Positions 26,080 through 35,498 of a DNA stretch of 64,000 bases are shown piece by piece. Origin of the DNA: an uncultured Clostridiaceae bacterium (GTDB lineage Bacteria; Bacillota; Clostridia; TANB77; CAG-465); NCBI GenBank assembly GCA_947381905.1, contig CANCXL010000001.1:105970-169969 (forward strand). The letters are read 5' to 3'. Each line of letters starts with the position of its first letter. Positions within the stretch are counted from its first letter, which is position 1. The position numbers and the translations under genes are program-made. A model generated the notes under the pieces. The model was not told where the DNA came from. It worked only from the letters and a program-made list of their open reading frames with translations, and searched no databases.

Positions 26080-27435
26080 TTATTTCACCAAATCGTTTAA
26101 TGATTTAAAATCGTTGTTGTTTGTAACAACTAATATGTTATCATTAAGCTTTAATTCATCATTTCCTCTTGGATATATAATGTTTCTACCTCTTTGAATA
26201 GCTGTAATTAAAACGTTTTCTTTGAATTTTAAATCACTTATTTTTCTGTCTTTTAATTTAAAATCTTCTTTTATCTTAAATTCTAAAATCTGAAATATAT
26301 TATCTCCAAAATTATATATAGCTTCACATGAGCTGGCATTACTGTTCTGTTTTGCTCTAACATATTGAATTACATGGTTTGCAGCAATTTTATGTGGAGT
26401 AACTACAGAATCTATATTTGCTATATCTGTTATGTTATCCAGATTTATATGGTTAATTTTAGTTATAACTTTAGGCACATTTAAGTTTGATGCAAACATT
26501 GAATAAACTATGTTTTCCTCATCTATACTAGTTAGTGGCACAAAAGCATCACAAGTACGTATTCCTTCTTCAAATAATATATTTTGATCAGATAAATCAC
26601 CATTTATAACTAAAATATTTGGTAGTTCTGTTGCAATATCATCGCATCTTTTGATATCATATTCAATTATTTTTACATGCATTCCCATATCTAGAAGCAT
26701 CTTTGATAGATATACAGCAATGTTTGATCCACCACCAATTATAACATTTTTAGTTTTTTCACTAATTTGTTTAGCATATTTTAAAAAAGAGTTAATATCT
26801 TTCCTTGTTCCTGTTATATGTACAATATCATTTGTTTTTAGCTTTGTGTTTCCATCAGGAATTATTATTTTATCTTCTCTTTCAATGGCACAGATTATAA
26901 CATTGTTTTTAAGCTTTTTAGATATATCTTCTATAGACTTATTTTCTAAACTTGTTTTTTCTGTAACCTTTAATGATATAACATTAATTTTTCCCTTAAA
27001 AAATGATGTAGCATCTATTGCACTAGGTATACTCAAAGTCTGTGCTATTTGAGATGCGGCTAAGTATTCAGGATTTATGGTCATTGAAAGACCTAGTTCT
27101 TCTTTAATTAAATTTATAGAACTAGAATATTCAAGTGAGCGTATTCTTGCAATTGTGCTTTTAGCGCCAAGTTTTTTCCCTATTAAAGCACACATTACAT
27201 TTTCTGAATCTTCTTTCATTACTGAAATTAAAAGGTCAGAATTACTTATTCCAGATTCTATTAAAATGTTAGAATCTAAACCATTACCTTGAATATAATT
27301 TACGTCTTCATTGTTTATAAGACTTTCTTTTCCATTAAATTTTAAATCAATTAATGTTACTTCGTGTCGTTCTTTTACAAGGAGTTTAGCAAGATGTTCT
27401 CCTAGTTTACCAACTCCTACAATAATTATTTTCAT
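26080..27435 (-). CDS. trkA: Potassium uptake regulator TrkA
   Basis: 451 residues with two RCK units: N-terminal Rossmann IIIVGVGKLGEHLAK and a second one at about 225 (VIIGGGSNIAVYLSK), each followed by a TrkA-C domain. It binds NAD(H)/nucleotides and gates TrkH. First gene of the trkA-trkH operon with a good promoter. No c-di-AMP or K+ riboswitch was seen in the 230-nt upstream region. Confidence 0.95.
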   Translation of the reverse strand: MKIIIVGVGKLGEHLAKLLVKERHEVTLIDLKFNGKESLINNEDVNYIQGNGLDSNILIESGISNSDLLISVMKEDSENVMCALIGKKLGAKSTIARIRSLEYSSSINLIKEELGLSMTINPEYLAASQIAQTLSIPSAIDATSFFKGKINVISLKVTEKTSLENKSIEDISKKLKNNVIICAIEREDKIIIPDGNTKLKTNDIVHITGTRKDINSFLKYAKQISEKTKNVIIGGGSNIAVYLSKMLLDMGMHVKIIEYDIKRCDDIATELPNILVINGDLSDQNILFEEGIRTCDAFVPLTSIDEENIVYSMFASNLNVPKVITKINHINLDNITDIANIDSVVTPHKIAANHVIQYVRAKQNSNASSCEAIYNFGDNIFQILEFKIKEDFKLKDRKISDLKFKENVLITAIQRGRNIIYPRGNDELKLNDNILVVTNNNDFKSLNDLVK

Positions 27436-27461
27436 TCTATCCCTTCTTTTTTATGTATGAT

Positions 27462-27490
27462 ATTTTAACATACTTAAAATTAAATGTAAA
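27462..27490 (-). promoter_or_regulatory. Promoter of trkA-trkH
   Basis: Minus strand TTTACA (27490-27485), 17-nt spacer, TAAAAT (27467-27462). Confidence 0.82.
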
Positions 27491-27669
27491 CAATTGTCAT
27501 ATAAGTATAAATATAAATTTTATTAGTTTTTAGAATTTTTAAAAGTACTAAAAACATGTAAACTAAAATAACTGTTTTTCTTTAATTACCTCGAAATTAT
27601 TGACTTTATTGCTCAAAAAGTATAAGATATATGGTGTAAATATCTATGTATTAACAGAAAGGATGAAAA

Positions 27670-28071
27670 ATGAAAGTATATTGTGGTACAGACATAATAG
27701 AAGTAGAAAGAATAAAAAAAGCAATACTTGAAAATCCAAATTTTAAAGCTAATATATTTTCAAAAAAGGAAATAGAAGAGATAGAAAAATGTTCTAATGA
27801 TGATGTAAGATATCAAAGATATGCTGGAAGATTTGCATCTAAAGAGGCAATATATAAAGCTATTTCTAAATTTACTGTAAAGTCAGATTATAGTCCAAAG
27901 TTTTTGGATGTTGAAATTGAAAATGATGTTGAATTTAAAGGAAGACCTAAAGTAAATGTACTTAGCAAATCATTAGAAGAAGTTTTTGTTAGATACAAGA
28001 TAAAAATAGACTTAAGTATTTCTCATGTTAGAGAAAATGCTATAGCTATGGCTGTAGTAAATATAGATTAA
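27670..28071 (+). CDS. acpS: Holo-[acyl-carrier-protein] synthase
   Basis: 133 residues. GTDIIEVERI at the start supplies the Mg-binding Asp and GRFASKEAIYKA the catalytic Glu/Lys of AcpS; KIDLSISHVRENAIAMAV closes the domain. It attaches the 4'-phosphopantetheine arm from CoA to ACP. GAAAGGATG SD. Heads a housekeeping cluster running through metG, lepB, holB and ricT; its stop overlaps an upstream ATG of the metG frame. Confidence 0.95.
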   Translation: MKVYCGTDIIEVERIKKAILENPNFKANIFSKKEIEEIEKCSNDDVRYQRYAGRFASKEAIYKAISKFTVKSDYSPKFLDVEIENDVEFKGRPKVNVLSKSLEEVFVRYKIKIDLSISHVRENAIAMAVVNID

Positions 28072-28091
28072 TGATAAGGAGTGAAAATTTG

Positions 28092-30029
28092 ATGGAAGAA
28101 AATAAGAAATACTACGTAACAACACCTATATACTATCCAAGTGGAGATTTTCATGTAGGAACATGTTATTGCACATTAATGGCTGATACATTAGCAAGAT
28201 ATAAAAGATTAAGAGGTTATGATGTATTTTTTATGACAGGCACAGATGAGCATGGACAAAAAATAGAAGAAAAAGCAAAAGCAAGAGGTATAACTCCTAA
28301 GGAATATGTTGATGAGTTTGTTGCAAAGGCAAAAGATTTGTGGAAAGTTTTAGATATTAGTTATGACAAATATATGAGAACCACAGATGAATATCACGTA
28401 AAAGCTGTACAACAAATATTTGAAAAACTACTTGCAAAAGGTGATATATATAAAGGTGAATATAAAGGATTATATTGTACACCATGTGAATCATTTTGGA
28501 CTGAAACTCAACTTGTTGATGGAAAATGTCCAGATTGTGGAAGGGAAGTAAAAGAAGTAAAAGAGGAGAGTTATTTCTTCAAATTATCTAAATATAAAGA
28601 TAGACTTTTACAGTACTATGAAGAACATCCAGAATTTTTAGAGCCAGAAAAAAGAAAGAATGAAATGGTTAAAAACTTTTTTGATAAAGGGCTAGAAGAT
28701 TTATGTGTAACAAGAACAACAATTGACTGGGGAATTAGAGTTATATCTGATCCAAAACATACAGTATATGTTTGGTTAGACGCTCTAACAAACTATATTA
28801 CAGCATTAGGTTATACAACAGATCAAGATGAGATGATGAAAAAGTATTGGCCTGCAGATTTACATTTAGTTGGTAAAGAAATTTTTAGATTTCATTCAAT
28901 TATTTGGCCAGCAATTCTTATGGCATTAGATTTACCATTACCAAAGAAAGTGTTTGGACATGGATGGCTAGTTGTAAATGGAAATAAAATTAGTAAATCA
29001 TTTGGAAATTATAAAGATCCAAGAATATATATTAGAGATACAAGTGTTGATGCATTAAGATATTATCTAATAAAAGAAATTACTTTTGGAGACGATGGAA
29101 ATTTTTCAGAAGATTTATTTATAGAAAAAACTAATTCAGATTTATCTAATGATCTTGGAAATTTAGTAAGTAGAGTTACAGCAATGGTTGAAAAATATAA
29201 TCAAGGAATTGTAGTTAAAAATGACTCGTTACCACTTGAAGATATAGATAAAGATTTAATTAATTCGGCAGAAGAAATGATACCAAATTTTGAAAAATAC
29301 ATGGATGATTTGAAAACAAACGAAGCAATAGCAGAAATTTGGAAATTAATTTCTAAAGCAAATAAATATATAGATTTAAGTACTCCTTGGGTACTTGCAA
29401 AAGAAGAAAATAAAGACAGATTAAATCAAGTACTATATAATTTAGTTGAGACAATTAGAATTGTAGCTGTACCTTTACAATGTTTCTTTATTGAAACACC
29501 TTCAAAGATAATGAATCAAATAGGTGTTACAAAAGAGGAAATGACTTGGGAAAGTGCGAAAACTTTTGGCGTACTTAAAGATGGTACTAAAGTTTCTAAA
29601 GGAGAAATATTATTCCCTAGAATAGATAAAACAGAAGAATTATTTAAAGTTGAAGACGAAGTAGTAGAAGAGACTCAAGAGGAAGAAAGAAAAGGAATAA
29701 TAACAATAGATGAGCTAGATAAAGTAGAATTGAAAGTAGGACAAATAAAAGAAGTTGAAAAAGTTGCAAAGTCTAAAAAATTATATAAATTACAAGTAGA
29801 TGTTGGAGAAAAGGAACTAAGAACAATAGTATCTGGACTTGTACCATATTATAAAGAGGAAGAACTACTTGGAAAACAAGTTGTTGTAGTAACTAATTTA
29901 CAGCCAGCTAAGCTATGTGGAGTAGAATCTAATGGAATGCTACTTGCAGCAGGTGACTATGATGTGGTAAAATTATTAGTGTTAGATAATAACAATGGCA
30001 TACTAGAAAATGGTTCAAACATACACTAA
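28092..30029 (+). CDS. metG: Methionyl-tRNA synthetase
   Basis: 645 residues from ATG 28092, preceded by AAGGAG; an in-frame ATG at 28071 sits on the acpS stop and is less likely. HIGH motif appears as FHVGT, KMSKS as KISKS. The connective peptide carries CTPCESF and CPDCG, the metal-binding CxxC pairs. The C-terminal ~110 residues (from ITIDELDKVELKVG) are the EMAP/Trbp111 tRNA-binding OB domain. Charges tRNA-Met in the cytoplasm. Confidence 0.97.
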   Translation: MEENKKYYVTTPIYYPSGDFHVGTCYCTLMADTLARYKRLRGYDVFFMTGTDEHGQKIEEKAKARGITPKEYVDEFVAKAKDLWKVLDISYDKYMRTTDEYHVKAVQQIFEKLLAKGDIYKGEYKGLYCTPCESFWTETQLVDGKCPDCGREVKEVKEESYFFKLSKYKDRLLQYYEEHPEFLEPEKRKNEMVKNFFDKGLEDLCVTRTTIDWGIRVISDPKHTVYVWLDALTNYITALGYTTDQDEMMKKYWPADLHLVGKEIFRFHSIIWPAILMALDLPLPKKVFGHGWLVVNGNKISKSFGNYKDPRIYIRDTSVDALRYYLIKEITFGDDGNFSEDLFIEKTNSDLSNDLGNLVSRVTAMVEKYNQGIVVKNDSLPLEDIDKDLINSAEEMIPNFEKYMDDLKTNEAIAEIWKLISKANKYIDLSTPWVLAKEENKDRLNQVLYNLVETIRIVAVPLQCFFIETPSKIMNQIGVTKEEMTWESAKTFGVLKDGTKVSKGEILFPRIDKTEELFKVEDEVVEETQEEERKGIITIDELDKVELKVGQIKEVEKVAKSKKLYKLQVDVGEKELRTIVSGLVPYYKEEELLGKQVVVVTNLQPAKLCGVESNGMLLAAGDYDVVKLLVLDNNNGILENGSNIH

Positions 30030-30069
30030 ATAATGTGTGTTTATATATTTAGGGAGGTAAACAAAAGAT

Positions 30070-30879
30070 ATGAACGATGAAAACAAGGAAGAATTAAAAA
30101 AAGAGACTCTAGATACTCAAACAACTAAGTTTGAAGATGGTGGAGAACTTAAAGAGCCAAAGAAAAATGTTCCTGAAGATAGTGAGAAATATTATGATGA
30201 TATAGACTATCAAAATAAGCAAGAGGTAGAAGAAGTAAAAGCAAAAACAAGAAGTGTCTTAAGAGAAGTTTTTGATTGGATTTTATGTTTTGTTGTTGCA
30301 TTTGTAATTTATTTATTGATTAATTACTTTTTCATATGTGCACCAGGTGTAAAACAATACTCAATGTATCCAACAATACATAATGGAGAAAAAGTTTTAA
30401 CAATTAGACCTTGGCTTAAAGGAGAAAAGTATAATTATGGTGATATAGTTACTTTTGAAGCTCCAATAGATAATAAGCTATATTTAGCAGAAGAAAAAAT
30501 AGATGCACCATATACTGCTCAATATATGAATTATACTGGTCTTACATTATTTTTATATGACTTTTTAGATGTTAATAAAGTAAGTTATATAAAAAGAGTA
30601 ATTGGACTTCCTGGAGATCATATAGTTATACAAGATGGAAAAGTATATAGAAATGATGAATTACTAGTAGAAGATTATGTAAGAAAACAAGGAGCTACTA
30701 TTGTTGAAGAGGAAGAGTATTCAGATGTTATTGTTCCAGAAGGCACTTTATATCTAATGGGAGATAATAGAGAAGAAAGTCTAGATTCAAGAGCTTTTGG
30801 TTGTATTCCATATGATAGAGTAAATGGTTATGTAATATGTAGAATTTGGCCATTTAATAAATTTGGTGGTATAAAATAA
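30070..30879 (+). CDS. lepB: Signal peptidase I
   Basis: 269 residues. An acidic cytoplasmic N-tail of about 60-70 residues precedes one membrane helix (DWILCFVVAFVIYLLIN). The catalytic Ser is in QYSMYPT, the general-base Lys in IKRVIGLPGDH, and GDNREESLDSRAFG is the family signature. Removes signal peptides at the outer membrane face. The long charged N-tail is unusual. GGAGG before ATG; 40 nt after metG and 14 nt before holB. Confidence 0.95.
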   Translation: MNDENKEELKKETLDTQTTKFEDGGELKEPKKNVPEDSEKYYDDIDYQNKQEVEEVKAKTRSVLREVFDWILCFVVAFVIYLLINYFFICAPGVKQYSMYPTIHNGEKVLTIRPWLKGEKYNYGDIVTFEAPIDNKLYLAEEKIDAPYTAQYMNYTGLTLFLYDFLDVNKVSYIKRVIGLPGDHIVIQDGKVYRNDELLVEDYVRKQGATIVEEEEYSDVIVPEGTLYLMGDNREESLDSRAFGCIPYDRVNGYVICRIWPFNKFGGIK

Positions 30880-30893
30880 AAAGGAGAATAGAT

Positions 30894-31736
30894 ATGTTTG
30901 AAAATATTGTTGGACTAAATAAGCAAAAGGAAATTCTAAGCAAAAGTATAGATAGTGGCAATATTTCTCATGCATATCTATTTTTTGGCAATACTGGTAT
31001 TGGAAAATTGAAGCTTGCAAAAGAATTTGCAAAGAAAATATTGAAAACAGATAATTTAGATAATCATCCAGATTTTAAAATTATAACAAAAAAAGAAGAC
31101 AAAAAAGATATACTTGTTGAACAGATAAGAACAGAATTAATTGATGATGTATATATTGTTCCTGCAGCAGGAGAAAGAAAAGTATATATAATAGATAATG
31201 CCGAATCGTTAAATATAGCATCACAAAATACGCTATTAAAAACTCTTGAGGAGCCACCAAGATATATTACAATAATATTAGTATCTTCAAATATTAGTGC
31301 TTTTCTTACAACAATTCTATCACGAGTAAATCAGATACCATTTGAAGGGATAACTAATGATGAGCTAAAACAATACATATATGAAAAGTATAGTATATCA
31401 TTTAACGATAATATGCTTGAGTATATAAATGGATCTATTGGAAAAGCTGAAGATATAATTAATAATAATTTACAAAATAAGTTTGAGAAAGTAGACGAGC
31501 TTTATGTTGCTTTAAATAGCATGAATACTATTGAGTCTATGAAAATATCTCAAGCTATAGAATTTGGAAATGACGATCTTTTAGACTATCTTGAGTATAT
31601 TTTATATAAGAATAATAAATTTAATTGTATTAAATTAGTGGAAAATGCCAAAAAAAGATTAAAATTTAATGGAAATTATGATATAATAATCGATAGTATG
31701 CTACTAAGAATAATAGATAGCATTAAGGAGGCATAA
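30894..31736 (+). CDS. holB: DNA polymerase III delta' subunit
   Basis: 280 residues of the clamp-loader AAA+ fold. VGLNKQKEIL...ISHAYLFFG and LEEPPRYI are typical. The P-loop is GNTGIGKLK (no Ser/Thr after Lys) and the SRC motif reads LSRVNQ, and no zinc-finger Cys cluster is present, so nucleotide binding by this subunit is probably lost. Its stop abuts the ricT start. The holB-ricT order is conserved in Firmicutes. Confidence 0.92.
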   Translation: MFENIVGLNKQKEILSKSIDSGNISHAYLFFGNTGIGKLKLAKEFAKKILKTDNLDNHPDFKIITKKEDKKDILVEQIRTELIDDVYIVPAAGERKVYIIDNAESLNIASQNTLLKTLEEPPRYITIILVSSNISAFLTTILSRVNQIPFEGITNDELKQYIYEKYSISFNDNMLEYINGSIGKAEDIINNNLQNKFEKVDELYVALNSMNTIESMKISQAIEFGNDDLLDYLEYILYKNNKFNCIKLVENAKKRLKFNGNYDIIIDSMLLRIIDSIKEA

Positions 31737-32612
31737 ATGAAGAAAGTAGGAATTAGATTTAAAAGGACAGGAAAGCTTTCTTATTATATAATAGATAATG
31801 ATGAAATAAAGATTTCAGATAGCCTTGTTTGTGATACAGAAAAGGGTGAAGAAATTGGCGTTGTGGCAAAAATTATGGAAATAGAAGATGAAGAAGAACT
31901 TCAAAAGGTAAAAAGGTTTGCAACACAACAAGATTTTGATAACCAAAAGGAAATGGATGAAAAGGCCAAAGAGGCATTAAAATTTTGTAAAGAACAAGCT
32001 AAAAAATTAGAATTAGATATGAAAGTACTTACTGCTGAATATACTTTAGATGGAACAAAATTAACAATATATTTTGTATCTGAAGATAGAGTAGATTTTA
32101 GAGAACTAGTTAAGATAATTGCATCTAAATATAGGGCAAGAATTGAACTAAGACAAATTGGACCAAGAGATGAGGTAAGAGAGTATCCAACACTTGGAAT
32201 GTGTGGAAAAGAAGTATGTTGTAGAACGTATATCTCAAATTTTGACCCTGTAACAATAAAGATGGCAAAAGAGCAAGGATTACAAATAAACATGTCTAAA
32301 CTATCTGGGGCATGTGGTAAGCTAATGTGTTGCTTAAGATATGAAGAAGAATTATATAAAGAAAACTTAAAAAAACTTCCAAAAGTTGGAGAGATAGTTA
32401 GAGTAAAAGGTGAGAAAGAAAGAGGAAAAGTTACATCTGTAGATATATTAGGTCTTACAGTAAAAGTTAGATTTGGTATAGATGACGAAGATGAAGAAAG
32501 ATATGAAACTTATCCAGTAGATAAAATTAAGTGGACACCAAAACAACCTAAAAAGGAAGAAAAACAAGAAGATATAGATGAAAATAATGAAAATGAAAAT
32601 ATAATAGAGTAA
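31737..32612 (+). CDS. ricT: PSP1-domain protein RicT (YaaT)
   Basis: 291 residues with the PSP1 domain: KEEIGVV-type start, FRELVKIIASKYRARIELRQIGPRDE, and the Cys-rich LGMCGKEVCCRTYIS and GACGKLMCCLRYE segments, which in Bacillus RicT help hold [4Fe-4S] clusters in the RicAFT complex controlling RNase Y cleavage and development. The tail is acidic. ATG directly follows the holB stop codon. RicA/RicF partners are not in this window. Confidence 0.93.
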   Translation: MKKVGIRFKRTGKLSYYIIDNDEIKISDSLVCDTEKGEEIGVVAKIMEIEDEEELQKVKRFATQQDFDNQKEMDEKAKEALKFCKEQAKKLELDMKVLTAEYTLDGTKLTIYFVSEDRVDFRELVKIIASKYRARIELRQIGPRDEVREYPTLGMCGKEVCCRTYISNFDPVTIKMAKEQGLQINMSKLSGACGKLMCCLRYEEELYKENLKKLPKVGEIVRVKGEKERGKVTSVDILGLTVKVRFGIDDEDEERYETYPVDKIKWTPKQPKKEEKQEDIDENNENENIIE

Positions 32613-32636
32613 AAATTACTAGGAGGTGAGATAGTA

Positions 32637-32813
32637 ATGAAATATAGAATTAATGATTCATGTATTGCTTGCGGAGCATGTGAAATGAATTGCCCAGTTG
32701 GTGCTATATCTATGGGTGATGGAAAATATGAAATTGATCCAGAAAAATGTATTGGATGTGGAACTTGCGCTTCAATATGTCCAATGGGAGCTCCTGAAGA
32801 AGCAGAAGACTAA
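32637..32813 (+). CDS. 2[4Fe-4S] ferredoxin, 58 aa
   Basis: Two CxxCxxCxxxCP motifs: CIACGACEMNCP (from residue 9) and CIGCGTCASICP (from residue 38), the classic clostridial low-potential ferredoxin layout; acidic C-terminal tail. Carries single electrons between redox enzymes in the cytoplasm. AGGAGGTGA lies upstream of ATG. Last gene of the acpS-to-ricT cluster, before a strong terminator. Confidence 0.95.
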   Translation: MKYRINDSCIACGACEMNCPVGAISMGDGKYEIDPEKCIGCGTCASICPMGAPEEAED

Positions 32814-32831
32814 TAAATGAAAACAATAAGA

Positions 32832-32861
32832 TAGAGAAGATAAAACTTCTCTATTTTTTAT
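32832..32861 (+). terminator. Terminator of acpS...ferredoxin cluster
   Basis: Perfect 9-bp arms ATAGAGAAG (32832-32840) and complement (32847-32855) with a T-rich tail. Confidence 0.93.
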
Positions 32862-32886
32862 TTTTTAAAAATAGTTTACATAAATT

Positions 32887-32915
32887 TTGACAAACACTAA
32901 AAATTGTGGTATAAT
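32887..32915 (+). promoter_or_regulatory. Consensus promoter of anchored protein A
   Basis: TTGACA (32887-32892), 17-nt spacer, TATAAT (32910-32915). Confidence 0.93.
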
Positions 32916-32983
32916 TATTTTATTGTTCACAATTTTAGAAATTGTAATAAATGTATATTAGATGTAGAAAGGATTTGTAGTAT

Positions 32984-33775
32984 ATGAAAGAGAAATTAAA
33001 TGATGTAAGAGATTTAGTAAAAGGAATAAAAAAGGTTGAAAAAGAAAAGAAAAATGAACTTGAAAATGCAAAAAGAAATTATAAAAAAACAGTAAAATAT
33101 GTTGCTGCTACTATTGGAATAAGCATTGTAGCACTATTTTCAATTATGGCTCGTAATCCAAAGGATATTGTAACTCCTGCAGATATTCCAACATATCAAG
33201 AGGATGAAATCAAAAATGATGACGATTCTAAAGACGATAATTCAAATAAAGATGATATAGATGATAATGAAGTAGTACCAGAAGATTACGATGAAGGTAC
33301 TCAAACTAAAAAATATAATCCTACAACAACTATAGGAGAAGAAGAAAAAATGTCTCATGGAACAGCAATTGAAGATACACTATATAATGAATCAACTGTA
33401 ACAGATGGAAAAGATAGTTTTAAACCAGAAGTAGAGGATAATTCTCAAACAGTTGAGGCGCTAAAAAAAGCAGAAGAGAATAATATAAATGTTGTACAAG
33501 GTGATAAAAAAGATGAACATGGAAATTTGACAGGAGATACAATTACAGCAACTGAAGATCATACTAGTGGTACAAATGTAGACTTAGATTATGAAAAAGA
33601 GGATAAAACAGATAAAGGACAAATAAATGTTGAAAATAGTACTCCTGCAACACGTAGTGAAGATATGAATCAAGATAATTCTAAAGAGGATATTACTTCT
33701 ACATCAGATGATAGATTAGATGAACTTATGAATAAAACTAAAAAATCAATTGAAGATGACGGCTTTGAAAGATAA
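32984..33775 (+). CDS. Membrane-anchored modular protein A (shared module family)
   Basis: 263 residues. A basic cytoplasmic helix with KGIKKVEK (14-20) and NYKKTVK (32-38) leads into one membrane segment (~38-56). Outside lies an Asp/Lys/Thr-rich tail with a module at ~151-198 (VVQGDKKD...GNLTGD..TATEDHTSGT) and a C-terminal SDDRLDEL (241-248). The same blocks recur in the proteins at 34332 and 41591. No known domain recognised. Consensus promoter and ~70-nt leader. A cell-surface role is inferred from topology. Confidence 0.7.
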   Translation: MKEKLNDVRDLVKGIKKVEKEKKNELENAKRNYKKTVKYVAATIGISIVALFSIMARNPKDIVTPADIPTYQEDEIKNDDDSKDDNSNKDDIDDNEVVPEDYDEGTQTKKYNPTTTIGEEEKMSHGTAIEDTLYNESTVTDGKDSFKPEVEDNSQTVEALKKAEENNINVVQGDKKDEHGNLTGDTITATEDHTSGTNVDLDYEKEDKTDKGQINVENSTPATRSEDMNQDNSKEDITSTSDDRLDELMNKTKKSIEDDGFER

Positions 33776-33786
33776 TTAAATTATTT

Positions 33787-33824
33787 AATACCATTAGAGA
33801 TTTTATCTTTAATGGTATTTTTAT
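33787..33824 (+). terminator. Terminator of protein A gene
   Basis: Perfect 10-bp arms AATACCATTA (33787-33796) and complement (33810-33819), T-rich tail. The following stretch to 34007 is AT-rich with no gene but carries repeated ATGCC(A/T)AAA motifs. Confidence 0.88.
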
Positions 33825-34007
33825 ACATTTGTAAAAAATCTTTCTATCTATTAATATAATAGCAATTAAATTTATTTTGTAATATATTTGAGATTTGTAT
33901 TTTTATACAATATAAGATATAAGTATAATGAGATAATTTATTCCGTACATATAAATAATCAAATTATGCCAAAATAATATTAAAAATGCCTAAATTTTAC
34001 ATAATTA

Positions 34008-34036
34008 ATGACAAATATGCCAAAAAGTGGTATAAT
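34008..34036 (+). promoter_or_regulatory. Promoter of 34077-35147 operon
   Basis: ATGACA (34008-34013), 17-nt spacer, TATAAT (34031-34036). A TATGCCAAAA motif lies in the spacer. Confidence 0.82.
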
Positions 34037-34076
34037 AATATTATGAAAAGAAAATATAAATAAGGAGGTAATATTT

Positions 34077-34304
34077 ATGAAGAGTAGAAGAGAATTAGAA
34101 GAATTAAAAGAACAATTAGACAATGAAGAGATAACAGTTGATGATTTAGATGAAGAAACTCAAGAACAACTAATAGAGTTGTATAAAAAAGAGTTTTTAG
34201 AAACAAGAGATAATATCGAAATTATAAAAGAAGAAATTAAGATGTATGAGGAAAAAACAGAACAAGTTAAAGAGGCTCTAAAAGACTATATTAAAAAACA
34301 ATAA
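34077..34304 (+). CDS. Small acidic coiled-coil protein, unknown
   Basis: 75 residues, about 45 percent Glu/Lys/Asp, with two long amphipathic helices (ELEELKEQL and the IIKEEIKMYEEKTEQVKEAL stretch) and a short DDLDEETQEQ turn between. AAGGAGGT precedes the ATG. It lies 27 nt before anchored protein B on one transcript, so it may act at the cytoplasmic side of B. No family recognised. Confidence 0.65.
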   Translation: MKSRRELEELKEQLDNEEITVDDLDEETQEQLIELYKKEFLETRDNIEIIKEEIKMYEEKTEQVKEALKDYIKKQ

Positions 34305-34331
34305 TTTAAATATAGAAAGGGTGTGTAAATT

Positions 34332-35147
34332 ATGAGTGTTAAAGAAAAATTAGTTTCAATAATTGGAATGAATAAGGGTATTAAGAAAGTTGAACAAAAA
34401 AATCAACAATATTTAGAAGATGCTCAAAAGAATTATAAAGAGACTATAAAAAATGGTGCTAAAATATTAGGAGTTACTGCTATTACATTTCTTGCAATAG
34501 TTGCGGCTAGAGGACATAGTATTAAAGTACATGCCGTAAATGAAGTACAAGATAATAATCCTGTTGTAGAGCGCTCAAATGATGATATAGAGACATCTGA
34601 ACAAGCAGTTGAAAAAGTAGAAAAAGAATATAACATTAAAGTTGATACATCTAAAGGACAGGATTTAAAAGATGAAAAGAAAAATACTATAACTAAAGAG
34701 AATGTAGATAAAGGCGAAGTAAAAGTTGAGAAAGAAACACCAACTGAAGTTAAATATGTAGATAATAGCAAGGAAGAAGAAACTACTCAAAAAGCAGTAG
34801 AAAAAGCTAAAGAAGAAAAGGTAAATGTTGTACAAGGGGAAGTAAAAGATAAAAACGGAAACTCAACAGGAGAAAAAATTACAGCAACAGAAGGAAAAAC
34901 ATCTAATACTATTCAAAACAATACAGTAAAAACTCCTGAAAAAAATAACGTTTCAACACAAGCCCAAGAAAATAAAACAGAGAAGAAGAAAATAGATGTA
35001 AGTGGTGCTAAAGAAAGCAAATCTGTAAATAATAATACAAAGAGTGCAAAAGAGAGCACAATGTCAGATGAACAACTTCGTAAAATAGCTGGAGAAACTG
35101 AAAGTACAGCTAAAACTCAACCATCTAATAGTGAGTATTCAAGATAA
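34332..35147 (+). CDS. Membrane-anchored modular protein B (shared module family)
   Basis: 271 residues. Cytoplasmic KGIKKVEQ and NYKETIK blocks match protein A, followed by a membrane segment (~42-59). The external tail is Lys/Glu/Thr/Asn-rich, with the shared module at ~143-193 (VVQGEVKD..GNSTGEKITATEG), an IDVSGAKES block (221-229) also found in protein C, and a SDEQL end motif (245-249). GGGTGTG SD. Co-transcribed with the coiled-coil gene. No enzymatic motif; likely surface-exposed. Confidence 0.7.
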   Translation: MSVKEKLVSIIGMNKGIKKVEQKNQQYLEDAQKNYKETIKNGAKILGVTAITFLAIVAARGHSIKVHAVNEVQDNNPVVERSNDDIETSEQAVEKVEKEYNIKVDTSKGQDLKDEKKNTITKENVDKGEVKVEKETPTEVKYVDNSKEEETTQKAVEKAKEEKVNVVQGEVKDKNGNSTGEKITATEGKTSNTIQNNTVKTPEKNNVSTQAQENKTEKKKIDVSGAKESKSVNNNTKSAKESTMSDEQLRKIAGETESTAKTQPSNSEYSR

Positions 35148-35163
35148 AAATAAAAGTATATAA

Positions 35164-35198
35164 AATAACACCTATATTTTAATAGGTGTTATTTTTAT
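35164..35198 (+). terminator. Terminator of protein B operon
   Basis: Perfect 12-bp arms (35164-35175 and 35182-35193), T-rich tail. Confidence 0.9.
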
Positions 35199-35207
35199 AA
35201 CTTTAAA

Positions 35208-35236
35208 TTGACATAAAATAAATGTTGTAGTATAAT
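35208..35236 (+). promoter_or_regulatory. Consensus promoter with no ORF behind it
   Basis: TTGACA (35208-35213), 17-nt spacer, TATAAT (35231-35236). The first substantial start codon is almost 390 nt away, beyond two terminators. Confidence 0.9.
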
Positions 35237-35242
35237 ATAAGA

Positions 35243-35492
35243 ACATCATTAGAGTATGCCAAAAATAATTATTTAAGGGGATTTTTGGTTGTTTAGCAGC
35301 ACAGAGATTTTTTAAGAAAACATTAGATTGAATATTTTATATTTAATAAAAATTTACATTAGCAAAAAAATTATATTATAAATTAATACTATGAAAAACT
35401 TTACCTTCATTCGTAGAAATTAATTAATACTTTAGTTCAATTTATATGTTTTCAATATAGAGATAGGGAAAGAATTTCTCTACTTTTTTTAT
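35243..35492 (+). ncRNA. Candidate non-coding RNA, about 250 nt
   Basis: Bounded by a consensus promoter and an intrinsic terminator, with no ORF of note (the first ATG gives six codons). Near its 5' end an 8-bp hairpin CCAAAAAT / ATTTTTGG is visible (35259 on). No known RNA family recognised. It could be a stable small RNA or an orphan leader left after loss of its gene. Confidence 0.5.
35458..35492 (+). terminator. Terminator of candidate ncRNA
   Basis: 7-bp arms AGGGAAA / TTTCTCT (35465-35481) with 3-nt loop, overlapped by an alternative TAGAGA pairing, then seven T. Confidence 0.75.
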
Positions 35493-35498
35493 TTTTTG

